Source of the DNA: Ornatilinea apprima
GTDB taxonomy: Bacteria > Chloroflexota > Anaerolineae > Anaerolineales > Anaerolineaceae
Assembly (NCBI RefSeq): GCF_001306115.1
Contig: NZ_LGCL01000031.1
Location: 1 to 64,000, forward strand
Direction of reading: 5' to 3'
Length of the DNA stretch: 64,000 nt
Position 1 is the first letter of the stretch; each line of letters starts with the position of its first letter. A model generated the notes under the pieces. That model made no database searches, was not told the origin of the DNA, and was given only the letters and a program-made list of their open reading frames with translations. Made by a program: the position numbers and the translations under genes. Of the stretch, positions 49,131-58,370 are shown piece after piece.

Positions 49131-50858
49131 TTAGGTGGATGTGGTATCTGCTGGTATAACCTGCAACCCAACCTGACCTAAAAGTGCGGGTAAAGACCGG
49201 AAGAACGCCCGGTTTTTTTCTTTCTCTGTTTCGGGAAGTTCTTCCCAAGGAATTAAAGTCGGATTGGTTTTGGCGGTTTTATTTTTGGGGCCGGGGTGAT
49301 ATTTCCAACCTTCGTTAATTTTCTTTTGCATCCATATTTGGTGCTCTACTTTTGCCATCGCGTCAAGCGTCTCTTCAGAAAATTGGGATGAGGGCGCTGC
49401 CCAATCACTTAAGGCTTGAATGTCGTAGCCAAATTGTGACAATATTTTTAACTGGTGGTCAACCAAATCGTAATTCTGCTGGCGCAATTCAGGGCTTAAG
49501 GTTTCCCAGCTCTGCAGGGAGGCAGGTGAGGATGATGCCGCGGATAGGCTTTGGGTGCGTAAATACTCATTGTGCAAGGCTTCTGCCAGAAGGTCTCTGG
49601 GTAACAATTTAAGTAATTCTGGCGTGCAGGTGCTTTCCAGAAGGAGGAAGGGGATGAGTTTGAGCAATTTCGTTGTGCTTTGCCCATTCAGAATTCGAGC
49701 CAGACCTTCGCGATCGGCCATGCGCAAGACGACCGGTACTTTGGCGTGAGTTGCGGTTTGCAAGTCCAAGCCCGCCTCCAGGGCGAGGGCGTCCTGGTCC
49801 ACGCAAATGTAGATGCAACCGATGGTCTCTTGAGGCAGAAATTTTGCCAGTTCAAACTGAGCAGAATGGATGTTCATGTCGAACGGGCGGTCAGCGATGG
49901 CTTCTTTCAATTTTGGGTAACGCGCATGCAAAGTTTCCATCACCTGGCTGGCCTGTAGATCAATAATGGTTACAGGCAGTTTCCAGTTTGGATTTTGTCG
50001 AACATTCCACCAGGAGCGGGCCATGTGTACCAGCAGGTTTTGCCCGAACTTTCCCACACCAACCAGAATGATATTCGCTGGCGGTTCAGCCGGGTTCTGC
50101 CAGGCCGGGTATGTTTGCAGCATGCGCACGGCTCCACGCTCGAAAACATTAAACAATTCCATCTGAAAGGCGTTGAGTTGAAATTTCACCATCTGATTTT
50201 TCAACAAGGCGCACAAACGCGGATCGTGAATATGGACCATGCATTTTAACTTGCCGCTTGCATCCCCGGAAAGGCATTTTTCCGCCTGCAACGCAATGGT
50301 TACGTTAGTGCCATCGTTATCGCACACAGCAAAAAGCGAACCTGCCCGCCCGATACCCGCCCGGTGAAGTGTGGATGGGTCACTCGCGTCTCCAATGATG
50401 ATAAATGCCCCACGGTCACGGCAATTTTGAATCCAGGGGTGGTTTTCATTTTTTTCAATAATGACAACCCTCTTTTGGTCATCGCGGAAGGAATTCGCCA
50501 GGAGAAAGCCTTTGCGGCTTAACCCACAAATGATGGTGTGATCCGAAATCCGCCATAACCCAGAGGTGAAAATCCAGTCGTGAAACAATTCCCAGAAGGC
50601 TTTGATGGCAGTAACTGCGCTTAGAAAGAGAATAAAAAACCGTGCGAAATTGAGCAAGAAGGGCACGGGAGGTTCGGGGCTGCCAGACTCCATGGAAATG
50701 AGCTGAAAAGTAAGGTAGAGCTTATCCCACAGGGTGTAGGAGAGACCGTGCCAGGCGGCGTATTGAGCAAAGCCAACCACACCCGATGAAAAACCCAGCA
50801 CCCACAGCAGGATGAGGATAGCCCACTGACGATCGCGGCGGTCTGAAAGCAGATTCAT
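49131..50858 (-). CDS. TrkA-N (RCK) membrane protein with C-terminal RyR domain
   Basis: The 575-aa protein has two membrane segments (about 12-32 and 65-90) with a pore-like loop between, then two nucleotide-binding RCK/TrkA-N domains (IICGLSRKGFLLANSF at 109 and ILVGVGKFGQNLLVHM near 265), a variable region and a RyR domain (501-562: VEHQIWMQKKINEGWKY, then PWEELPETEKEKNRAFFRSLP). It looks like a ligand-gated ion-channel subunit. RyR domains are linked by comparative genomics to nucleotide-signal conflict systems. It is last in a SLOG/TIR gene cluster. Confidence 0.83.
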   Translation of the reverse strand: MNLLSDRRDRQWAILILLWVLGFSSGVVGFAQYAAWHGLSYTLWDKLYLTFQLISMESGSPEPPVPFLLNFARFFILFLSAVTAIKAFWELFHDWIFTSGLWRISDHTIICGLSRKGFLLANSFRDDQKRVVIIEKNENHPWIQNCRDRGAFIIIGDASDPSTLHRAGIGRAGSLFAVCDNDGTNVTIALQAEKCLSGDASGKLKCMVHIHDPRLCALLKNQMVKFQLNAFQMELFNVFERGAVRMLQTYPAWQNPAEPPANIILVGVGKFGQNLLVHMARSWWNVRQNPNWKLPVTIIDLQASQVMETLHARYPKLKEAIADRPFDMNIHSAQFELAKFLPQETIGCIYICVDQDALALEAGLDLQTATHAKVPVVLRMADREGLARILNGQSTTKLLKLIPFLLLESTCTPELLKLLPRDLLAEALHNEYLRTQSLSAASSSPASLQSWETLSPELRQQNYDLVDHQLKILSQFGYDIQALSDWAAPSSQFSEETLDAMAKVEHQIWMQKKINEGWKYHPGPKNKTAKTNPTLIPWEELPETEKEKNRAFFRSLPALLGQVGLQVIPADTTST

Positions 50859-50886
50859 AATGGTCTCTTTACCCTGTCATTGGCGT

Positions 50887-51471
50887 TCAAAAATTCTCGT
50901 AATCGACTCTTCCCTGTTCATCTCCAAGACTGGTTGCCGTTTGCGTGCCAGAAATGCGATTGCCGGCGTGAATCCAGATCATCGGAATTTTCCGCCGGCG
51001 CGCTTCCAATGCGATTTCACCTGTTCCGCCTTTTCCTTGCGAAGCAGAACCATCCCAGATCACCAGTAGAATATCACAATTCTCCAGCAGGAACAAACCC
51101 AAGGCTGCATAGGCTTGGTCAACGTCCGGTTGGGCAGGCAGTTGGATAACTTCTTGGGCTTTGTAGAGATATTGGGTAAACTCCTCGCGAGAATCTGCCG
51201 TGGAGAAGCTGAGCAGGTACTCTTCTGGTGGTAACGGTAGAATCGCGATAAGATCAGACTGATGCTTTAAGAAAACACTGGCGGCCAGGCGGTCAGCGCC
51301 TTCTGCCAGGGGAGAGCATATTTGCCAACCAATTTGGGGGAAACGAAAGTGGAGTGTTTGACAAACATTCTCCAGGGCAGCGGTTAATCGCTCCGGGTCA
51401 CTTAAAAAGCGGTGGCCAGAGATTCCTATACGAAGAATTTTGCGAGTGTTGGTCTGTAAGATCGGCATCAT
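50887..51471 (-). CDS. SLOG-domain nucleotide-binding protein
   Basis: The 194-aa Rossmann-like protein has the SLOG signature RIGISGHRFLSDPER, then SPLAEGADRLAASVFL, ILPLPPEEYLLSF, and CDILLVIWDGSASQGKGGTGEI. Family members bind or cut nucleotide-derived signals, and some sit at the N-terminus of TRPM channels. The start is uncertain: starts at 51528 or 51615 would put a hairpin (AAGGCCGG/CCGGCCTT, about 51482-51506) inside the coding region. It lies between the TIR-NTPase-WD40 and TrkA-N-RyR genes. Confidence 0.8.
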   Translation of the reverse strand: MMPILQTNTRKILRIGISGHRFLSDPERLTAALENVCQTLHFRFPQIGWQICSPLAEGADRLAASVFLKHQSDLIAILPLPPEEYLLSFSTADSREEFTQYLYKAQEVIQLPAQPDVDQAYAALGLFLLENCDILLVIWDGSASQGKGGTGEIALEARRRKIPMIWIHAGNRISGTQTATSLGDEQGRVDYENF

Positions 51472-51580
51472 ATTGAATAAAGGAAGGCCGGCGAATACCA
51501 CCGGCCTTAATTCGGTGATTGTTTCCATTGTAATGCAGGTTCTGCAATGTAGAAGCACAGATGGTTTGGTGAAAGCCGGA

Positions 51581-54500
51581 TCACTCGTTTTGTAGCTCGA
51601 GGAGCGTGCCTTCATCAAATGGATTTTGGCCGGCTTCCAATGCTTCTATCCAGGCATCTCGTTTCTGGCCATACTCCTCATAAGCGTCGATTTCTTTGGT
51701 GAATTCCACAAAAACTTTGAAGTCTTCCACCGCACCTTGATAATCGCCGGAAAGCGCGCGCGCCAGTCCGCGAGAGTCGTGAATCATCGGAACGATTTCT
51801 GGCTGCGATTGGTTTGCCAGGGAAATGGCCCGCTCACACGTCGGGAGTACCTGCTGGGCGTACCCATCAATGCTGCCCAACCAACACAAGCGATTGTTTA
51901 ATGAATATTCATCAATCAACTCCGATTGCCGCAGCGATTCTGCATAAGCCCATTGGGCTGTTGGAATATCCTTGTCCGTTTGGGCGTCGTGAGCCAGGGT
52001 GATCATTTGATCCAGGGAGGATGTCGACGCCGGCAAGTTGGGGCAGGTCTGTTGATAAGGGACTTCTGGAATATACTGCTTCCATTCTATATAGCTCAGA
52101 TTGCGATTAACCATCTGGCACACATCAATATTTTGCGAGAGATAGCTCACATCCCAAAAACGGATGGTTTTATCTCCGCTGCCAGAGACCAATTGGCTGC
52201 CTTCCGTGTTGAAGGCGAGCGCGTAGATGGCGTCTTGATGCCCCAGCAGCGGCTGGCCAATACGCTTATGGCTGGAAACGTCCCAGAGAATGATGGAACG
52301 GTCAAAACTGGCCGACGCCAGTGTTTTACCATCCGGGCTGAACGCAATGGCGAAGACATCATCAGAGTGACCAGTCAGCGGCATGCCAATTTGCTGGTGT
52401 GTGGCGGCATCCAGAAGAATGATTGAAGATTCGCTGCCCACGGCCAGAATGCTGCCATCGGGGCTGAAAACCAGACTGTTGGCGTTGGGTGAATACAATG
52501 GAACGGGCTGGCCAATTTGCTCTCGTTTGGCCACATCCCAAAAAATGAGTTTGTTGCTCAAAAGTCCGGCTGAAACCAGCGTTTTGCCGTCCGGGCTAAA
52601 AACCGCGGCGATGCCAACATGCGAATCAACGATCAACGGATCCGCGATTTGTTGATGGGTTTGGGTATCCCATAAGCGCACGGTTTGATCACGCCCGGCA
52701 GACGCCAGCAGGCGGCCATCCGGACTGAAGGCCACACTCATCACTTCCGCGGTATGCCCGAGCAGGGGCGCGCCGATGGGCTGGCGGGTAGCCGTGTCCC
52801 ACAAAATGACGGATTTGTCGCCGCTGGCCGAGGCCAGCATGCTTCCATCCGGGCTGATGGCGAGACCGCGGATAAAGTCGGTGTGCTCCACCAGCGGCGC
52901 GCCTATCGGTTGGCGGGTAACAGCATCCCAGAAAATAATAGCATTATCACCATCGCAAGAGATCAGCGTTTTTCCATCCGGGGTGAAGACGGTGCCAAAA
53001 ATGCTGTCTGTGTGCCCCAAAAGGGGTTGATTGTTGATGCTGAATTTGGAAATATTCCAATTGATGATGGTTTCATCACTGCTCGCGGATACCAGACTCT
53101 TCCCATCTGAGCTGAAGGCGATGCCATTGATGGTCTCGGTATGCGCTTTCAGGGCTTCCCCAATTTGTTCATGTGTTTTGGGATTCCAAATACGAATGGA
53201 TTGGTCAAATCCGGCAGAAGCCATCAGGCTTCCATCCGAATTGAAGGCGATGCTGTAGATGGATGCGATATGCCCCCGCAGCGGAGCCCCCACCTGTTGC
53301 TGGGTGGCAATATCCCATAATTTAATGGTGTCGTCCCAACTTGCGGAAGCCAGCAGACTTCCATCCGGGCTGATTGCCAGAGCCGTAATATGGCTGTTTT
53401 CTTCCATCGGCTCTCCAATGGGTTGGAGTGTTTCCGTATCCCACAGGATGATGGTGTTGTTTTCCCCATAAGAGGCCAGAGTCTTTCCATCCGGGCTAAA
53501 TGCGGGGCTTGCTAAAAAGATAGTGGTGTCTGGAATTCGAGTGGTTTCTCCTTTCTTTTGGAGAGTTGCCGCATCGAAGAAGCTAATATACCCGCTTTCA
53601 TCTTCCGACAGGTTGGCGACAGCAATTATATTTCCATCACTACTGAACGAAACACCCAGGGCAATCGCCGATTCGCTCAGCCTGTATCGGACCGGTTCAG
53701 GTTGGGTAAGGTTCCATACATACACCCTGGAATCGCTTGCCAGCGAGGCAAGAAGATGCGAATTGGGACTGAAAGCCAGTTGACGCACATCATTTGCATG
53801 CGCAAGAATGGGGTCTCCGATGGCCTGGTTTGTCTTCGCGTCCCATAAAATGATCGTTCCGTCTTCATCTCCCGAAGCGATGATGGCGCCATCCGGGCTA
53901 TAGGCCACGGCCGTCACTGAGCTTAAGTGACCGCGCAAATAGGCGTGAATGGGCGCTTCAATCAATGCTTTACGAATCGCCAGGTGAGCTTCAACAGTAT
54001 CCTCAACGGTCAGCGCCTGCTGGCCCAGCAGGGCGGCCTGGTCAAAGGGCAATCCCTCGGCCTGAGCCGCCAGCTGCCTGGAAAGAGCGATATTGGCCTG
54101 GTGTTGGGCTTCTTTGGCTTTTGAATCGGCAAGAGCTTTTAATTGCTCAGCTTCTTTTTGGCGGGTCAACGCCAGGTTTGCCTGCTGCTTTGCTTCTTCT
54201 TTTTGAATGCCGGCGAACACACCAAATCCGGCGGCCAGCAGGGCGGCGATCACTGCCACCAATCCCACAATAGCGATGACCCGGTTGCGGGCGCGCAGGC
54301 GCGAAACGTTTTGCGCTTGTTCGGCGGCGCGCTGCTTCTCCGCTTCGGCAAGCTGGCGGGCGGTTTCCAATTCTTTTTGGCGCTGCGCCTCGCGAAGGTC
54401 GGCTTCACGTTGAACCAGCGCCCGAGATGCGGCAATAAATTCTTGATCCAGTTCGTCCAGCTCATCGGGGTTTGTTTGGCTAAATTCGAGCGCTTCGGCA

Positions 54501-56209
54501 AGGCGCGCGCCGCGGTAAAGGAGGCCCTCATCCTGCTGCATCTGCTGCCATTCCTGGGCGGAGGCAGATATCCTGCGCTGCAGGCGCAGGTTAGCCCGGT
54601 CTTCACTCAGCCAATCGCGCAGGCGCGGCCATTCTCGAATGAGCGCTTCGTGGGCGACCTCGGCGGTGGTTTCTGTGGTGGTGATCAGGCGCGCGTCGAC
54701 CAGCTTTTTCAGCAGCTTACGGCTGGAGGGAAGGTCATTTGCTTTTGCATCAATTTCTGCCAGGAGGACACGCCTGCGGGTATCCTGGGTGCCTTCACCC
54801 AGTTCAGTGAGCTGCAAAAAGATGCGCCGGGCTTGATGTTGTTCCGATTCGGATAATTGGCTGAACACCGTCTCGGCGGTGTGGGCGATAGCGCCGCGCA
54901 CGCCGCCGGAATCAATGTATCCCCGCACGGTCATCCAGCGACCTTCGCGCCGCTCCCATGTCTCTAACAGGGCGTGCGAAAGCAATGGGAGTGCACCCGG
55001 TTCACCGACGACCTCGCGTAGGAGCAAATCGACCAAACCGGCTTCAAGTTGCCAATTCCCCTGTCTGGCAGGCTCTTCAATGGCTTTGCGCAGTTCTTCC
55101 GTGGTCATCGGTCCGATGAATTGCTGGTTTTGGGTTACAGCCTCACGCAGGTTGGGGTAATCAGCGCAGTGCGCATAGAAGTCGGCGCGCAATGTGATCA
55201 CCACCCGCATCAGACCACCCGTTTCCAGCGCGGCGGCAGTGATGAGATTATCAATGAAGGCCTTGCGCTCGGATAGGTCCTGGCACTGCGTGAACAATTC
55301 TTCGAATTGATCAACGACCAGCAATGCCTGCGGATTTGACCCTGGAAGCGTTTTGCCCATGAAGAGATGCAAGGCGCGGGGTGTTTGTTTGAAATCTTGA
55401 ATGAGCGTGTCGGCGGCGGTAACGGAAGCGGATTCTTTGGTCAGGCTCAAGGCGAGAGAATCCAAAGGGTGGGCGCCGGGTGTGATGATGTGAATCGGCC
55501 ATTGGCTGGAGCCCTGTGGCGGATAGGTCTTGTCTGCTAAAGGAGAACCCTTGCGCAAAGCCGGGACCATTCCCGCGCGAACAATGGAAGATTTGCCGCT
55601 GCCCGACGCGCCAACAACCACGGCCAGGAAGCGGTGATCGCGCAGGTTGCCAACCAGCCGGGCGATGAGCATTTCGCGCCCGAAGAAGAGTCCCGCGTCT
55701 GCTTCGTCAAAATAGTTCAAGCCTTTGTAGGGGCAATCACCTGGCTCGGGTGGTTGGAGAGAGGCGGGTGTTTCGCGCAACACGCGATTGGCAATGTTCA
55801 CGTCACCGGCCAGAAGGCTGGGAATTGTTTTTGCCAGCCGGGCGGCATGCTGCTCGATGGGCGGAATGGTGGCATCCAGCCATTGGCGGCGCTTGAGAAA
55901 ATACTCCAAACCAGAGGAATAGGGCACATTCTCGATAAGGAAGGGGAGGATGATCAACCCGTTGGCGTCCGCGTTGTGGATTTCGTTCAGCACCTGCGGA
56001 GAACTGTTGGACTGCGCAGAGTAGATCAGCACAAAAACCCGGGCCGATTGAATGGCGTTGGCAATAGCAGCCGCCCAGTCGGGGATACCGGGGATAAGCT
56101 CTTGAGAGGCCATCCAGCAGGAAATACCTTGAGATTGCAGAACGTTATATACGGTCTCCGCAGCCTGATGGTCTTTGGATGAATAGCTAATGAAAACATC
56201 GTGTGCCAT
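51581..56209 (-). CDS. TIR-NTPase-transmembrane-WD40 protein
   Basis: The 1542-aa protein starts with a TIR domain (1-135: AHDVFISYSSKD, Glu76 in a catalytic-Glu-like position), then an nSTAND/AAA-type NTPase with Walker A GASGSGKSS (200-208), Walker B ALLVVDQFEELF, a coiled coil, a membrane segment near 680, and fourteen WD40 repeats, enough for two seven-bladed propellers. A helical tail follows. The start at 56209 follows AAAGGCG. By family knowledge the propellers sense, the NTPase oligomerises, and the TIR domain signals or cleaves NAD. The repeats make the DNA prone to rearrangement. Confidence 0.9.
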   Translation of the reverse strand: MAHDVFISYSSKDHQAAETVYNVLQSQGISCWMASQELIPGIPDWAAAIANAIQSARVFVLIYSAQSNSSPQVLNEIHNADANGLIILPFLIENVPYSSGLEYFLKRRQWLDATIPPIEQHAARLAKTIPSLLAGDVNIANRVLRETPASLQPPEPGDCPYKGLNYFDEADAGLFFGREMLIARLVGNLRDHRFLAVVVGASGSGKSSIVRAGMVPALRKGSPLADKTYPPQGSSQWPIHIITPGAHPLDSLALSLTKESASVTAADTLIQDFKQTPRALHLFMGKTLPGSNPQALLVVDQFEELFTQCQDLSERKAFIDNLITAAALETGGLMRVVITLRADFYAHCADYPNLREAVTQNQQFIGPMTTEELRKAIEEPARQGNWQLEAGLVDLLLREVVGEPGALPLLSHALLETWERREGRWMTVRGYIDSGGVRGAIAHTAETVFSQLSESEQHQARRIFLQLTELGEGTQDTRRRVLLAEIDAKANDLPSSRKLLKKLVDARLITTTETTAEVAHEALIREWPRLRDWLSEDRANLRLQRRISASAQEWQQMQQDEGLLYRGARLAEALEFSQTNPDELDELDQEFIAASRALVQREADLREAQRQKELETARQLAEAEKQRAAEQAQNVSRLRARNRVIAIVGLVAVIAALLAAGFGVFAGIQKEEAKQQANLALTRQKEAEQLKALADSKAKEAQHQANIALSRQLAAQAEGLPFDQAALLGQQALTVEDTVEAHLAIRKALIEAPIHAYLRGHLSSVTAVAYSPDGAIIASGDEDGTIILWDAKTNQAIGDPILAHANDVRQLAFSPNSHLLASLASDSRVYVWNLTQPEPVRYRLSESAIALGVSFSSDGNIIAVANLSEDESGYISFFDAATLQKKGETTRIPDTTIFLASPAFSPDGKTLASYGENNTIILWDTETLQPIGEPMEENSHITALAISPDGSLLASASWDDTIKLWDIATQQQVGAPLRGHIASIYSIAFNSDGSLMASAGFDQSIRIWNPKTHEQIGEALKAHTETINGIAFSSDGKSLVSASSDETIINWNISKFSINNQPLLGHTDSIFGTVFTPDGKTLISCDGDNAIIFWDAVTRQPIGAPLVEHTDFIRGLAISPDGSMLASASGDKSVILWDTATRQPIGAPLLGHTAEVMSVAFSPDGRLLASAGRDQTVRLWDTQTHQQIADPLIVDSHVGIAAVFSPDGKTLVSAGLLSNKLIFWDVAKREQIGQPVPLYSPNANSLVFSPDGSILAVGSESSIILLDAATHQQIGMPLTGHSDDVFAIAFSPDGKTLASASFDRSIILWDVSSHKRIGQPLLGHQDAIYALAFNTEGSQLVSGSGDKTIRFWDVSYLSQNIDVCQMVNRNLSYIEWKQYIPEVPYQQTCPNLPASTSSLDQMITLAHDAQTDKDIPTAQWAYAESLRQSELIDEYSLNNRLCWLGSIDGYAQQVLPTCERAISLANQSQPEIVPMIHDSRGLARALSGDYQGAVEDFKVFVEFTKEIDAYEEYGQKRDAWIEALEAGQNPFDEGTLLELQNE

Positions 56210-56235
56210 TTTGCGCGCCTTTGTGCCTTGCCAGT

Positions 56236-58149
56236 CTAGTTCTTTGTAATCTTCTTCGATGAAATCAGCGTATACCAATCGGTGGTATCGCTAACCATGA
56301 GAGAAATTGCCTGATGAGCAAGCCAGCTAAAGTCCTCGAAAGAAGACTCGGGCCGGGATTGCTCAAGAATAACGCGTGTTTTGATTTGTTGGAGGTCATT
56401 GACCATTTGCTGGCTGCGCTGCGATAAATCTTTGAACCCAATCAGGTTGTGAATGGAGAAGAAAGTAACCGCGAAACCAGGCAAAAGCATGGCCAGCATG
56501 TTGGCAAAAGAAGCCAAAAAGGTTTTCCCGTCCACGGCAACTTTGACCGCGCCGGTATAGAATTCGTGTTTCGCAATCCATTGGTTCAAACCCAACGATG
56601 GTTCGACTGCCTGAAAAACAGCCCGCGCAATGACCGTACCGATTCCCAGCCAGAACAGCCCCCAAGCCGTTTTGGTCAGTATGTTTGAAATCTTTCTGTA
56701 ACGGGAAGCAACCAGCTTGTGATAATGGATCTGATGGTCCAGCAGTGTTAAGAACTGGGTAAAAAAAGCTTCTTTAATTTCAGGCTGCTCAAAGTGAATG
56801 GGATGAATACTGGCTGCTCGCACGATGCTCCTGATCCGGTGGCGGACGGGGGAGCTTTTGGGCAGCTTTTTCTCGAAGCCAGCGATGGTTGTATTGATAA
56901 TGGGGATATTATAAGGAGAGAAATGCACAGCCATACGCAGGGTTTCGGCAAGATAGCGCTGATTGACGAAGTTCTTATGCCACCCACGATAGTCAGTCTG
57001 GTTGCTTAACCAGTTGATGGAGAGATTGAAAAAGGCTTGCATGCCAAACCCGGCTGCGGCCAGCCACACCCAATTCAGCGGAAGGTTGAAAAAGAGATAC
57101 CCGCCCACGCTTTTTGCGTAAAAGCCGAGAGCCAGGGCAAGGTTGGCCAGTAAAGGCAGGATGGCCCTGAGAAGCAATGTGGAGCGGTATGCGTTGTTGA
57201 AGGAGATAGCTGCCGTGTCTGCCTGTTGGAACGATTGCTGCAAATAATCAACCTGTTTTTGGCTGGCTTGCAGGGCTTTTGGCAGAGCTGTGCTGTTCGA
57301 CAGGTTGGGGTCCGAAGTTGGTTGAGCAGACGAAACTGGAAATAAACGAATAAAGTGAGGGTAAAAGCTCGCCCAAAAAGGCGTGTGTTTCACGCCGGGC
57401 TGGAAGAGGGCTGCCAGGTCTTTAGCGGCGGCCTGTCTTTCCGATTTTGACCCCAGTCCCAGCGTTCCATCGAGATAATCCACGAGCTGCTCGGTTTTGA
57501 AAGGCGCGCTATAGCTATCTTGACACCAATAAACCTGCTGTGGATGAAGCGGATCGAGCCATACGACGGGGATATGATTTTCCGCGGCTGTGCGGATGAT
57601 CTCCCAGAGACTTCCCTCGCCATACAATTCGCTTCCGTCCCACAGAGCGATCACCAGGTCGCACTGAGCCACCATCCAATGACTCATTTCGCGCAGGCTT
57701 TTCGCCGTCAGAGTGGGGGGCATATCAAATTCGACCAGGGGATATGAATCCAGCAGGAATGGATCGATTTTCTGGTATTGCTGGGTGGTTGAGGGGGACG
57801 GGGAAATGCAATAGGGGGAATAACCCAAACCGACCGCGGTCTGAAGTGGAAAATCCCCCAGCAAGGGTGAATAGAGGATTTTCAGGTCGAGGGTTTTTTC
57901 GTCAAAACCGAGGCAATTCTGGTTATAGGGCAGAACCAGGTTTTTGACCTGCGCAAAGATGCTGGTGATATGCTTGATCACTTCTTCATGATTGAAGGAA
58001 GTGGAAAAACTGCCAGCAACGGCCAGGTTGAAAACAAGGGGAGGAAATGGATGATCAAGGGAAACAGATTCAATTTGGGTTGCGCGCTGGGGTGATTGTT
58101 TCATTGGAACCTGCTGTTGTGGTGGGCTTTGAAGATTCATAAGGGCCAT
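56236..58149 (-). CDS. SLOG-domain protein with four membrane segments
   Basis: The 637-aa protein has an N-terminal SLOG-like domain (about 35-215: FNLAVAGSFSTSF, then SHWMVAQCDLVIALWDGSELYGEGSLWEI) and a C-terminal membrane part with four hydrophobic segments (two near 325-385, two near 510-570) linked by helical coils, resembling SLATT-type effectors. The family model is a membrane effector triggered by a nucleotide bound at the SLOG domain. It leads a run with the TIR-NTPase-WD40 gene 26 bases downstream. The start is uncertain; the ATG at 58149 has only a weak binding site. Confidence 0.78.
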   Translation of the reverse strand: MALMNLQSPPQQQVPMKQSPQRATQIESVSLDHPFPPLVFNLAVAGSFSTSFNHEEVIKHITSIFAQVKNLVLPYNQNCLGFDEKTLDLKILYSPLLGDFPLQTAVGLGYSPYCISPSPSTTQQYQKIDPFLLDSYPLVEFDMPPTLTAKSLREMSHWMVAQCDLVIALWDGSELYGEGSLWEIIRTAAENHIPVVWLDPLHPQQVYWCQDSYSAPFKTEQLVDYLDGTLGLGSKSERQAAAKDLAALFQPGVKHTPFWASFYPHFIRLFPVSSAQPTSDPNLSNSTALPKALQASQKQVDYLQQSFQQADTAAISFNNAYRSTLLLRAILPLLANLALALGFYAKSVGGYLFFNLPLNWVWLAAAGFGMQAFFNLSINWLSNQTDYRGWHKNFVNQRYLAETLRMAVHFSPYNIPIINTTIAGFEKKLPKSSPVRHRIRSIVRAASIHPIHFEQPEIKEAFFTQFLTLLDHQIHYHKLVASRYRKISNILTKTAWGLFWLGIGTVIARAVFQAVEPSLGLNQWIAKHEFYTGAVKVAVDGKTFLASFANMLAMLLPGFAVTFFSIHNLIGFKDLSQRSQQMVNDLQQIKTRVILEQSRPESSFEDFSWLAHQAISLMVSDTTDWYTLISSKKITKN

Positions 58150-58228
58150 TCATTCGCGCGCCCTGTTGAATCTATTCCTATTTAATTGTGAGAACCACAC
58201 TGCTGTGCTTTATGGAAATTAAAAAGCA

Positions 58229-58234
58229 ATTATA
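58229..58234 (-). promoter_or_regulatory. Candidate -10 box of the SLOG/TIR/RyR cluster
   Basis: TATAAT (complement of 58229-58234) lies about 75 bases before the first gene of the cluster. No good -35 box is seen, and the surrounding 58150-58370 DNA is AT-rich without other features. Confidence 0.4.
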
Positions 58235-58370
58235 CTCTTCCTCCAAGTTTATGGTGATTAAGATTCCTGGCAAATCGGCCAGACTGTTTTCGTCAAACAG
58301 CAATCACGTAATGTAGACCATCATTTTTTTCTGCACGCCAGTCGAATCAGTTTTCCGTTTCTGTAAATTT

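Noticed and set aside
51483-51618. A longer SLOG protein starting at 51615 or 51528
   Set aside because: The extra residues would be encoded by the end of the preceding gene in another frame and by a hairpin, and they do not resemble protein sequence.
49131-58149. A classical Trk potassium-uptake operon
   Set aside because: There is no TrkH-type channel gene, and the TrkA-N protein ends in a RyR domain and sits with SLOG and TIR genes.
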